Shown here piece after piece: positions 1 to 6,031 of a stretch of 6,088 bases of DNA; positions within the stretch are counted from its first letter, which is position 1, and each line of letters begins with the position of its first letter. The notes under the pieces are model-generated. The model saw nothing but the letters and a program-made list of their open reading frames with translations. It was not told the DNA's origin and did not search any database. The stretch comes from Oceanospirillaceae bacterium UBA1126 (GTDB taxonomy: Bacteria; Pseudomonadota; Gammaproteobacteria; Pseudomonadales; Balneatricaceae): contig DCAT01000068.1 in the NCBI GenBank assembly GCA_002312935.1, positions 8,059-14,146 on the forward strand, read 5' to 3'. Both the position numbers and the translations under genes were made by a program.

Positions 1-147
1 TTTAGGGCATGGACAACTAACCCAGAAGGCGTAGTGAACTGCATATTTAGGTTATCTGAAACTAGGTCACTCATAATGGGTAACTCTTATAGGTATATTT
101 TGTGGGAATCGGGATCGAACGCTGAGCTCACAACAAGTCAGTGCTAA
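1..147 (+). CDS. possible C-terminal end of an unrecognised protein, cut by the left edge
   Basis: The first plus-strand frame is open from base 1 through 48 codons and stops at TAA (145-147). The other five frames are interrupted in the same stretch. The translation is mixed in composition, with aromatic residues and a segment NPEGVVNCIFRLSE near residues 7-20, and I recognise no family or motif. If real, it is the 3' end of a gene convergent with tauA. An open run this short arises by chance fairly often, so this is a weak call. No start or ribosome binding site can be assessed. Confidence 0.25.
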   Translation, partial: FRAWTTNPEGVVNCIFRLSETRSLIMGNSYRYILWESGSNAELTTSQC

Positions 148-159
148 TTCCACTGTAGG

Positions 160-194
160 GAGCAAGAAACGCGGCACCCTAGAGGATACCGCGT
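160..194 (-). terminator. rho-independent terminator of tauA
   Basis: Read on the minus strand, 194 to 169 folds into an 11-bp stem with a four-base TCTA loop. The outer six pairs are ACGCGG with CCGCGT. Two inner pairs are G-U, and these would become A-C mismatches on the other strand, so the structure favours minus-strand RNA. A T-rich tail (TTTCTTGCT) follows the stem. It begins 15 bases after the tauA stop codon, so tauA transcription very probably ends here and nothing downstream is co-transcribed. Confidence 0.8.
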
Positions 195-209
195 GTTACT
201 AAAACGATC

Positions 210-1172
210 TTAGTCTAGGAAAGACGTATCGATAGTCACGTTGTAATCGGCAAGAGCCGGAGTGTCGCTGGTTGCGAACATGTTACCCATAAAGGCTACC
301 ATGCTGCGAGCGATACCGTCAGGACCAAAGTAATCACGTTTTTGCTCAGCTACTGTTGGGAAAGTAAAGCCAGACATTTGAGAAGTCGTTGCTTCTTCAG
401 TCATGCCCGCATCTTTAGCAATAACACTTAGCTTAGACTGGTCTGCAGCCCAAGCGGCGTTTGCTTCATGAGTAATTTCAACAAATGTGCGAACTAAATC
501 AGGTTGTTCTTGCGCAAAAGTCTCAGTGACAGAAATAATGTCGAAACTACTAATTCCAGCTGCCGCTTTTTCTGAAGGAGTAAGCATAGGTGCGCCAACT
601 TCTTTCATTTTAGCAAGTGAGTTAGCACCATAAGCGCAGGCCATTACAACAGCGCCATCAGCCAAAGAAACTGCTGCATCTGCTGGTTCTTGGTCAACGA
701 TTGTTAGTTGAGACACATCAACACCTAGGTTAGACATGGTCATACGGAAACCAAAGTCAGCCATTGTGTTTAGTGGAACTGCAACAGTTTGGCCTTCAAG
801 TTCTGAAGCGTTATCTTTTGTAATGCCAGAGTCACTACGAACGATACAATCATCGGCAGCACCGTAAGCTACAGCGATAGCGATCATCTTAATAGGTGCG
901 TTTGCATTAACAGCGTTGGCGAAAGGTGTAAGACCTTGTGAGTAAGAGATATCGATATCTCCTGAAAGCATCGCTTCAGTCATGCCTACGCCTGAGCCAA
1001 AGTTAGTCCAGTTAACAGTTTCGCCCATAGCGTCGTCGTATGCTTTTTCTACCTTGGCGATTTGGTTTGGTGTGGCCCACTCTAGAAAGTACGCTACATT
1101 TACATCTGCAACTGCATTACCCGCTAAAGCAAGCGCAATGGCTGCAGTTGATGTTTTTAATAAAGTTTTCAT
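210..1172 (-). CDS. tauA: TauA-like periplasmic substrate-binding protein of an ABC transporter (taurine/sulfonate type)
   Basis: The 320-residue product should be the periplasmic binding protein that delivers a small ligand, probably taurine or another sulfonate, to an inner-membrane ABC importer. Residues 1-22 form a Sec signal peptide: a basic start, a hydrophobic Ala/Leu core and cleavage after AVA. The mature part opens with VNVAYFLEWATPNQIAKVEK (24-43), typical of marine and rhodobacterial TauA-like proteins. It continues with GSGVGMTEAMLSGDIDI (59-75) and AVPLNT (131-136), as in the SsuA/TauA/ThiY-type fold. The only cysteines, C109 and C179, could form a disulfide (inference). There is no lipobox. 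The ATG has AAGGA eight bases upstream. The gene appears monocistronic: a promoter precedes it, a terminator follows at once, and no ATPase or permease gene is visible. Family assignment is firm. The ligand is not, and nitrogen or thiamine-precursor binders of the same superfamily remain possible. Confidence 0.82.
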   Translation of the reverse strand: MKTLLKTSTAAIALALAGNAVADVNVAYFLEWATPNQIAKVEKAYDDAMGETVNWTNFGSGVGMTEAMLSGDIDISYSQGLTPFANAVNANAPIKMIAIAVAYGAADDCIVRSDSGITKDNASELEGQTVAVPLNTMADFGFRMTMSNLGVDVSQLTIVDQEPADAAVSLADGAVVMACAYGANSLAKMKEVGAPMLTPSEKAAAGISSFDIISVTETFAQEQPDLVRTFVEITHEANAAWAADQSKLSVIAKDAGMTEEATTSQMSGFTFPTVAEQKRDYFGPDGIARSMVAFMGNMFATSDTPALADYNVTIDTSFLD

Positions 1173-1225
1173 AACCCTGTTCCTTTTGTTGTCCTTTTAC
1201 CGTGTGGTATTGGACCGATATTGTA

Positions 1226-1254
1226 ATTATTAGTACAGATCTTAGACCTGTCAT
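1226..1254 (-). promoter_or_regulatory. predicted sigma70 promoter of tauA
   Basis: On the minus strand a -35 box ATGACA (1254-1249) and a -10 box AATAAT (1231-1226) are separated by exactly 17 bases. Each matches consensus at five of six positions, although the -10 lacks the important first T. The start would fall near 1219, giving a leader of about 47 bases before the tauA ATG. A second -10-like TACAAT (1225-1220) lies directly downstream but has no good -35. The region further upstream is rich in A and T runs. Confidence 0.5.
1235..1251. promoter_or_regulatory. palindromic candidate operator in the tauA promoter
   Basis: ACAGATCTTAGACCTGT is a 17-base palindrome with 8-base arms around a central T. 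Seven of eight arm positions are complementary; the exception is one transition. It fills the spacer of the predicted tauA promoter and overlaps the -35 box. A dimeric repressor bound here would block RNA polymerase. The size and symmetry fit regulators such as the GntR family, but no regulator gene is visible and the family is a guess. Confidence 0.45.
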
Positions 1255-1396
1255 AAAGGTTCGGTAAGCTGGACATGTCAGTGGTGGCTCATGTTTACCC
1301 AACTAGGGAACGATATTAGAGTGGATGTCGATGCCTGAAATAGAACCAAACATTTTTTTATCTGGAGCCAAAAAATAAAAAACCCGAATAAACGCT

Positions 1397-1420
1397 AAAA
1401 AAAACTGACATAAGGGTCAA
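1397..1420 (-). terminator. weak probable terminator of lpxH
   Basis: On the minus strand TGAC (1419-1416), a six-base loop and GTCA (1409-1406) form a short stem, extendable by one G-U pair, followed by an uninterrupted run of eight T (1404-1397). The stem begins within the lpxH stop codon TGA. The U tract is convincing but the stem is only 4-5 bp, so termination may be inefficient and some transcripts could continue towards tauA. Confidence 0.4.
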
Positions 1421-2130
1421 ATTGACTCTCTAATAAGGTGCCAGGCCTGGCCCTGTGGCCAGCTTAAGTAATCAAAATGCCCCCCCCAGTCACCTAAAAC
1501 AACACGGTCTCCATTATTTAAGTGGTGCACCTGTGGGCGATGAGTGTGGCCATGAATAAGCAACCTCACCTGATACTGATCCATAACATGGTTAACAGCT
1601 TCATCGTTAACGTCCATAATGTCATTAGGCTTCATTGCAGTTAACGCTTGGCTTTGCTGTCGATAGTCATCAGCTTGTTGCATACGCAATGCAGGGGCCA
1701 TAGCTAAAAAGTCGTTTTGCCAGCTAGGGTCTCTCACAAGCGAACGGAAGTCCTGATAGCCTATATCGTCTGTGCATAGGGTGTCACCATGCATGAGCAA
1801 AACATTTTGACCATCAAAGACGACCACTGTAGGATCATCCAAAATTTGCACACCTGTAGCTAAGCTAAACTGTGGGCCAATTAAAAAGTCCCGATTACCC
1901 GCCATGAAAAACACTTTAGTGCCTTTAAGGGTAAGCTGCTTTAAACAGGCAATGGTATCGGCATAAGTGACTAGGCCTAAATCATCGCCTATCCAAGCTT
2001 CAAATAGGTCGCCTAATATGTAAAGTTCGTCATCGGCATTAATTCGTTGCTGACAAAAATCAATTAGTGCACGACTAAGTTCCGGCCGAGCCGGGTGCAG
2101 GTGTAAGTCGGCAATGAGTAGGCGACGCAA
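1417..2130 (-). CDS. lpxH: UDP-2,3-diacylglucosamine diphosphatase (lipid A biosynthesis)
   Basis: LpxH hydrolyses UDP-2,3-diacylglucosamine to lipid X and UMP at the inner face of the cytoplasmic membrane, the fourth step of lipid A synthesis. The 237-residue protein is a calcineurin-type metallophosphoesterase with every expected metal ligand at E. coli numbering: D8 and H10 (ADLHLH), D41 (GDLFEAWIGDD), N79 (GNRD), H114 (MHGD), H195 and H197 (GHTHRP). The motif TLCTDDIGYQDFR (117-129) is also typical. The start is TTG at 2130-2128. No ATG precedes the first metal motif, and a GAAGG ribosome site lies eight bases upstream, inside the last codons of ppiB. The gene follows ppiB after four bases, so it is probably co-transcribed and perhaps translationally coupled. 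The N-terminus is therefore known only to the extent that the TTG is right. Confidence 0.95.
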   Translation of the reverse strand: MRRLLIADLHLHPARPELSRALIDFCQQRINADDELYILGDLFEAWIGDDLGLVTYADTIACLKQLTLKGTKVFFMAGNRDFLIGPQFSLATGVQILDDPTVVVFDGQNVLLMHGDTLCTDDIGYQDFRSLVRDPSWQNDFLAMAPALRMQQADDYRQQSQALTAMKPNDIMDVNDEAVNHVMDQYQVRLLIHGHTHRPQVHHLNNGDRVVLGDWGGHFDYLSWPQGQAWHLIRESI

Positions 2131-2134
2131 GGCG

Positions 2135-2638
2135 TTAGCCTTCTATTATGGTGGCAGATTCAATAACGACTGGATCTGCCGGTACATCTTGGTGGCCAGA
2201 CTTAGAGGTGGTAGACACTTTTTTAATGGTGTTAACCACGTCCATACCTTCAACTACTTTGCCAAATACAGCATAGCCCCAGCCCTGCGAATTTTTGCCT
2301 GAGTGGTTAAGAAAAGCGTTGTCACCAACGTTAATAAAGAATTGTGCAGATGCAGAATGTGGGTCCATAGTGCGAGCCATGGCTAATGTGCCTTCATCAT
2401 TAGTTAGGCCGTTGTCTGCTTCGTTCTCAATGTTGGCGCGGGTTTCTTTTTGATCCATGCTCACGTCAAAACCGCCGCCTTGTACCATAAAGCCGTCTAT
2501 AACGCGGTGAAAAATGACACCATCGTAAAAGCCGTCACGTACGTATTGTTCAAAGTTAGCAGCTGTAATAGGTGCTTTTTCATAGTTAAGTTCAATGGTG
2601 ATGTCACCAAAGTTGGTGTGCATTAATACATTTGACAT
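2135..2638 (-). CDS. ppiB: cytoplasmic peptidyl-prolyl cis-trans isomerase B (cyclophilin)
   Basis: This is a cyclophilin-type isomerase that speeds cis-trans interconversion at proline bonds during protein folding. The 167-residue protein is essentially one cyclophilin domain, close to the 164 residues of E. coli PpiB. Visible signatures are FHRVIDGFMVQGG (43-55) with catalytic R45, GTLAMAR (83-89), SAQFFIN (97-103) and GWGYAVFGKVVEGMDVV (119-135). There is no signal peptide, so it is the cytoplasmic PpiB type rather than periplasmic PpiA. The ATG at 2638 has an AAGG site seven bases upstream. A second ATG at codon 6 (2623) would also leave the domain intact. It heads the minus-strand pair ppiB-lpxH and is divergent from glnS. 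Confidence 0.95.
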   Translation of the reverse strand: MSNVLMHTNFGDITIELNYEKAPITAANFEQYVRDGFYDGVIFHRVIDGFMVQGGGFDVSMDQKETRANIENEADNGLTNDEGTLAMARTMDPHSASAQFFINVGDNAFLNHSGKNSQGWGYAVFGKVVEGMDVVNTIKKVSTTSKSGHQDVPADPVVIESATIIEG

Positions 2639-2677
2639 GCGGCAGCCTTAGGAAGTAGTTGTTAATAAAGAGGGTGT

Positions 2678-2706
2678 ATTATGAAGCTCACAGCCTATGG
2701 ATGCAA
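2678..2706 (-). promoter_or_regulatory. predicted sigma70 promoter of ppiB-lpxH
   Basis: On the minus strand TTGCAT (2706-2701) and CATAAT (2683-2678) are separated by exactly 17 bases. Transcription would start near 2671, leaving a leader of about 33 bases before the ppiB ATG. This is the best minus-strand promoter in the divergent region and probably drives both ppiB and lpxH. Confidence 0.6.
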
Positions 2707-2728
2707 TCGCTGAGCTCAGTTTGGCATT

Positions 2729-2746
2729 TAAATTCTCACGAATTTA
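2729..2746. promoter_or_regulatory. inverted repeat between the ppiB and glnS promoters
   Basis: TAAATTC, four bases (TCAC) and GAATTTA form a perfect 7+4+7 dyad. It lies between the ppiB -35 box and the presumed glnS -35 region, where a bound dimer could touch both promoters. It should be untranscribed from either predicted start, which argues for a protein-binding site rather than an RNA hairpin. Its binding partner is unknown. Confidence 0.4.
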
Positions 2747-2748
2747 GC

Positions 2749-2778
2749 TAGCAAGGCAGGCTGCAAAAGACATATAAT
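2749..2778 (+). promoter_or_regulatory. predicted promoter of glnS-cysS
   Basis: A perfect -10 box TATAAT lies at 2773-2778. The best -35 at usual spacing is the poor TAGCAA (2749-2754, 18-base spacer). Transcription would begin near 2785, about 32 bases before the glnS start. The strong -10 with a weak -35 could mean dependence on an activator or on upstream sequence, but this is not shown. Confidence 0.5.
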
Positions 2779-2816
2779 TATTGGTTTTTCACTGCAAGCC
2801 TTAAGGAGATCCATTC

Positions 2817-4499
2817 GTGGCCGAAAAAACCGTCGTACAGGCGTCAAACTTTGTTCGTAATATCATCGCTAAAGATGTGAGAAAGGGCAAAAGTGATGGC
2901 CAAGTCGTGACTCGTTTTCCACCTGAACCTAATGGCTACTTGCATGTGGGTCATGCTACTTCGATGCACTTAAATTTTGGCATGGCACATGAGTTTGAGG
3001 GGCGCTGTAACTTACGTTTCGATGACACTAACCCAGAAAAAGAAAGTGATGAATACATTCAGGCTATCAAGCGAGATGTGGAATGGTTAGGGTTTGATTG
3101 GGGCCAAGAAGAGTTTTATGCATCTAACTACTTCGAACAGCTGCACACTTTTGCACTTGAGCTGATTAACACTGGTTTGGCTTATGTCTGTGACTTAAGT
3201 CCGGACCAAGCGCGAGAATACCGTGGCAATCTTACTAAAGTAGGTAAGGATAGCCCTTACCGTGAGCGCAGCATTGAAGAAAATTTAGACCTTTTTGCCC
3301 GCATGCGGGCAGGTGAATTTGCTGATGGCAAGCGAGTATTACGTGCCAAAATTGATAATCAATCACCTAATATGAACATGCGTGATCCAATCATCTACCG
3401 CATTAGGCATATTGAGCATCATCAGACAGGCAATAAATGGTGCATCTACCCTATGTACGATTTTACCCATGGGTTATCTGATGCATTAGAACAAGTAACG
3501 CACTCTATCTGTACCCTCGAATTTGAAGATCATAGGCCCTTATACGACTGGTTTATAGACCATGTCACCTTGCCAAGTGGACCGCGTCGTCCACGCCAGT
3601 ATGAGTTTGCTCGTCTGGAGCTTAACTACACAATTACGAGTAAGCGTAAGCTGAAACAACTCGTAGATAGCCATACTGTTACCGCGTGGGATGACCCGCG
3701 CATGCCCACAATCTCAGGGATGCGTCGGCGAGGTTATACACCCGAATCGTTACGTAATTTCTGTGCAGCAACGCCGGTTGCTCGCAGTAAGGGAATTACA
3801 GATTTTGGGCGTTTAGAATCTAGTGTTAGAGATGATCTGGACTCAACAGTATCTCGGGCCATGTGTGTGCTTCAGCCGTTAAAAGTCACTATTTCTAATT
3901 GGGTCCAAGACACCACAGAGACCCTATTAGTGCCAAAGCACCCTAAAGACGAAGCCATGGGCGAACGGCAACTAGTGATGTCTAAGCAGGTCTATATCGA
4001 TCAAGCAGATTTTTCTGAGCATCCAGAGGGTAAGTGGAAGCGCTTGGCGCCAGAGCAGTCCGTGCGCCTGCGTGGTGGTTACATTATTACTTGCGAAGAA
4101 GTTATTAAGAATGCTGATGGCAAAGTGACTGAGCTACTGTGCCGCTATGATGAAAATACCTTAGGTAAAAAACCAGAAGGGTACAAGGTGAATGGCGTAG
4201 TTCATTGGGTGAGCGCCAGCCATCATGAATTGGTTAACGTACGTTTATATGATCGCCTGTTTAGCCACGCGAATCCAGATGGTGACAAAGATATTGACTT
4301 TATGACCTACGTAAACCCAGACAACCTGCGATTAATTGAAGGCGCTATGGCAGAGCCTTCTTTAGCGCTAGCAATTGATGGAGAGCGGTTTCAGTTTGAG
4401 CGTGAAGGTTACTTTTGTGTTGATAAAGACTCCACAACAGACCGCTTAGTATTTAATCGCACAGTCACTTTACGTGACTCTTGGGCCAAGAAGGGCTAA
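2817..4499 (+). CDS. glnS: glutaminyl-tRNA synthetase
   Basis: GlnRS charges tRNA-Gln directly with glutamine, using ATP, in the cytoplasm. The 560-residue protein is a full-length bacterial class I enzyme. PPEPNGYLHVGHA (35-47) carries the HIGH motif as HVGH. It is followed by NLRFDDTNP (65-73), HHQTGNKWCIYPMYDFTH (201-218), the KMSKS-equivalent loop TSKRK (274-278) and WDDPRMPTISG (291-301). The beta-barrel anticodon-binding half ends with FQFEREGYFC (525-534) and FNRTVTLRDSWAK (546-558). The start is GTG at 2817, supported by AAGGAG eight bases upstream (2803-2808), and no ATG fits as well. Compared with the E. coli protein as I recall it, about three residues are added just before PRQYEF (near 255-258). 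cysS follows after 14 bases, suggesting an operon of two synthetases. Confidence 0.97.
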   Translation: MAEKTVVQASNFVRNIIAKDVRKGKSDGQVVTRFPPEPNGYLHVGHATSMHLNFGMAHEFEGRCNLRFDDTNPEKESDEYIQAIKRDVEWLGFDWGQEEFYASNYFEQLHTFALELINTGLAYVCDLSPDQAREYRGNLTKVGKDSPYRERSIEENLDLFARMRAGEFADGKRVLRAKIDNQSPNMNMRDPIIYRIRHIEHHQTGNKWCIYPMYDFTHGLSDALEQVTHSICTLEFEDHRPLYDWFIDHVTLPSGPRRPRQYEFARLELNYTITSKRKLKQLVDSHTVTAWDDPRMPTISGMRRRGYTPESLRNFCAATPVARSKGITDFGRLESSVRDDLDSTVSRAMCVLQPLKVTISNWVQDTTETLLVPKHPKDEAMGERQLVMSKQVYIDQADFSEHPEGKWKRLAPEQSVRLRGGYIITCEEVIKNADGKVTELLCRYDENTLGKKPEGYKVNGVVHWVSASHHELVNVRLYDRLFSHANPDGDKDIDFMTYVNPDNLRLIEGAMAEPSLALAIDGERFQFEREGYFCVDKDSTTDRLVFNRTVTLRDSWAKKG

Positions 4500-4500
4500 C

Positions 4501-4507
4501 GGAAAAG
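4501..4507 (+). promoter_or_regulatory. ribosome binding site that sets the cysS start
   Basis: The purine stretch GGAAAAG lies in the 14-base gap after the glnS stop, six bases before the ATG at 4514. It supports that ATG over the in-frame TTG at 4481, which lies inside glnS. Confidence 0.55.
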
Positions 4508-4513
4508 TTAATT

Positions 4514-5899
4514 ATGCTGCAGCTTCACAATACGTTGAGTAATAGTAAAGTCCCGTTTACGCCCATTGAGAAAGGTAAAATACGCTTGTACGTTTGTGGC
4601 ATGACGGTTTATGACTATTGCCATATTGGTCATGCTCGCGTGATGGTGTCATTTGACGTCATTACTCGTTACTTAAGGCATGCGGGCTACCAAGTTGAAT
4701 ACGTGCGAAATATTACTGATGTTGATGACAAAATCATTAAGCGTGCAGCAGAAAATGGTGAGTCTTGTGATCAGCTAACGAATCGCTTTATTGATGCGAT
4801 GCATGAAGATGAGCGGGCACTAAGCGTATTACCACCTAGCCAAGAACCTCGTGCAACAGGCCATATACCCGCTATTATTGATATGGTGAACATACTTATT
4901 GCTAAAAACTACGCGTATGCAGCAAGTAATGGCGACGTCTATTATCGTGTTGATAAATTTGAATCATATGGCGCGCTCACCAACCGTAAACTTGAAGACA
5001 TGAGGGCAGGCGCTCGGGTTGATGTTAACGACGTTAAAGAAAATCCCTTTGATTTTGTTTTGTGGAAAGCCGCAAAAGTTGGCGAAGTGTCTTGGGCTTC
5101 GCCATGGGGAAATGGGCGTCCTGGTTGGCACATTGAATGTTCGGCCATGACTAAATGTTGCTTAGGTAACCACTTTGATATTCATGGCGGTGGGCCAGAC
5201 TTGCCTTTTCCACACCATGAAAACGAAATAGCTCAGTCTGAAGCCGCTAATGGCGAAACCTTTGTTAACTATTGGTTACATGCGGGTGCAGTTCGAGTTA
5301 ATAAAGAAAAAATGTCAAAGTCGTTGGGCAATTTCTTCACCATCCGTGAGGTATTAGCTAAATACCCTGCAGAAATCGTGCGCTATTTGCTTACAGCAAG
5401 TCATTATCGCAGCCAAATAGATTATGCAGAGGATGCTTTGGTTGAAGCTCAACGGGCACTGGACCGCCTTTACACCGCAATGGATCAGCTTGAGCTAACA
5501 GATGTGCCACTTGAAGGCCCTTATTTAGATCGCTTTAATGTTGCTATGGATGATGATTTCAATACCCGTGAAGCCATTGTTGTATTGTTTGAAATGGCAC
5601 GTGAGGTAAATCGCCTTAAGCGTGATCTAGACCCCTCAGCAGCCTTGCTAGCCAGTCAGATGCGTGGCCTGGGTAATATCTTAGGTCTGTTAGCGTTAGA
5701 ACCACATGCCTACTTAAAAGGTCAGGCAGGTGAGGGTGACCTAGCTGATGCAGACATAAATGTACTGGTTGCACAGCGCCACCAAGCAAAGATAGACCGG
5801 AATTTTGCGCTGTCAGATCAAATCCGTGACCAACTCAAAGAAGCGGGTGTAGTATTAGCAGACAGTAAAGATGGTACTGGCTGGAAGCGTGAAGTCTAG
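4514..5899 (+). CDS. cysS: cysteinyl-tRNA synthetase
   Basis: CysRS attaches cysteine to tRNA-Cys in the cytoplasm as a monomeric, zinc-dependent class I synthetase. From the ATG at 4514 the protein has 461 residues, the same length as E. coli CysS, and the family-typical N-terminus MLQLHNTLS. The four zinc ligands that select cysteine fall at E. coli positions: C28 (YVCGMTVYD), C209 (GWHIECSAM), H234 and E238 (FPHHENE). The catalytic motifs are HIGH (37-40) and KMSKS (266-270). RNITDVDDKIIKRA (65-78), FDIHGGGPDLPFPHHENEIAQ (221-241) and AMDDDFNT (344-351) are also family hallmarks. The anticodon-binding C-terminus ends GTGWKREV. An in-frame TTG at 4481 would add 11 residues overlapping glnS but has less support. 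It sits second in the glnS-cysS pair and upstream of a tRNA gene that has its own promoter. Confidence 0.97.
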   Translation: MLQLHNTLSNSKVPFTPIEKGKIRLYVCGMTVYDYCHIGHARVMVSFDVITRYLRHAGYQVEYVRNITDVDDKIIKRAAENGESCDQLTNRFIDAMHEDERALSVLPPSQEPRATGHIPAIIDMVNILIAKNYAYAASNGDVYYRVDKFESYGALTNRKLEDMRAGARVDVNDVKENPFDFVLWKAAKVGEVSWASPWGNGRPGWHIECSAMTKCCLGNHFDIHGGGPDLPFPHHENEIAQSEAANGETFVNYWLHAGAVRVNKEKMSKSLGNFFTIREVLAKYPAEIVRYLLTASHYRSQIDYAEDALVEAQRALDRLYTAMDQLELTDVPLEGPYLDRFNVAMDDDFNTREAIVVLFEMAREVNRLKRDLDPSAALLASQMRGLGNILGLLALEPHAYLKGQAGEGDLADADINVLVAQRHQAKIDRNFALSDQIRDQLKEAGVVLADSKDGTGWKREV

Positions 5900-5922
5900 A
5901 ATTGAAGTTTATTTTAACAGTT

Positions 5923-5945
5923 TGGTTTTATTGAGAAAAAAACCA
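5923..5945 (+). other. AT-rich hairpin downstream of cysS, possible weak terminator
   Basis: TGGTTTT and AAAACCA form a 7-bp stem, with two more A-T pairs and a GAG loop inside after one A-A mismatch. It starts 24 bases after the cysS stop. No T run follows on either strand and only two pairs are G-C, so it is at best a leaky terminator or an mRNA end-stabilising element. Its A-rich 3' arm (5936-5942) also lies where a UP element for the following tRNA promoter would be. Confidence 0.35.
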
Positions 5946-5955
5946 TACAATAAGC

Positions 5956-5984
5956 TTGACGAAACAGAGCAGCGGCTTTAATAT
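5956..5984 (+). promoter_or_regulatory. promoter of the tRNA-Pro transcript
   Basis: TTGACG (5956-5961) and TAATAT (5979-5984) are separated by an ideal 17 bases. The bases after the -10, ACGCACC, form a GC-rich discriminator typical of stable-RNA promoters under stringent control. The A tract at 5936-5942, around -50 to -55, may act as a UP element. Transcription would start near 5991, about 46 bases before the mature tRNA. Confidence 0.75.
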
Positions 5985-5990
5985 ACGCAC

Positions 5991-6031
5991 CTCTTCAACG
6001 GCATGAGCCACTAGGCAGTAGCGTTGTAGAG
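5991..6031 (+). other. hairpin forming the 5' leader of the tRNA transcript
   Basis: CTCTTCAACG (5991-6000) pairs with CGTTGTAGAG (6022-6031) over nine of ten positions, with one central T-T mismatch. The 21-base apex contains a smaller GCC-ACTA-GGC hairpin (6007-6016). The stem begins at the predicted transcription start and ends five bases before the tRNA. It would be removed during 5' maturation by RNase P, perhaps with another nuclease. Confidence 0.5.

Noticed and set aside
95..160. Minus-strand sequence resembling tRNA pieces, including a T-loop-like GTTCGATCC and a possible GTGG/CCAC acceptor pairing
   Set aside because: The T stem does not pair, no anticodon arm can be built, no CCA follows, and only about 38 bases lie between the would-be acceptor strands. 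At most it is a decayed fragment, and more likely chance.
982..1302. Open frames on both strands over the tauA start (982-1233 plus, 1117-1302 minus)
   Set aside because: Both overlap the clearly coding tauA signal peptide region, have no family resemblance and are shadows of that gene or its leader.
1303..1353. A 16-codon minus-strand ORF upstream of tauA that could have been a leader peptide
   Set aside because: It has no ribosome binding site, lies upstream of the predicted tauA transcription start, and shows no run of regulatory codons.
2114..2302. Plus-strand open frame antisense to the lpxH-ppiB junction
   Set aside because: It lies entirely opposite two well-supported genes and has no recognisable features.
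120..2718. CGCTGAGCTCA present at 120-130 and again at 2708-2718
   Set aside because: An 11-base exact match is expected by chance several times in 6 kb, and the core is simply a self-complementary GAGCTC site.
3636..3650. Threonine in the GlnRS KMSKS-type loop (ITSKRK, where E. coli has VMSKRK)
   Set aside because: As I recall, Pseudomonas-type GlnRS also has threonine here. The catalytic Ser-Lys-Arg-Lys is intact, so it is normal variation.
4481..4513. Extended cysS start at TTG 4481, overlapping the end of glnS
   Set aside because: The ATG at 4514 gives the family-typical N-terminus and exactly 461 residues, and it has a purine-rich site at suitable spacing.
4942..5148. Minus-strand open frame inside cysS
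   Set aside because: It is a shadow of the CysRS zinc-site region, with no promoter, ribosome site or family match.
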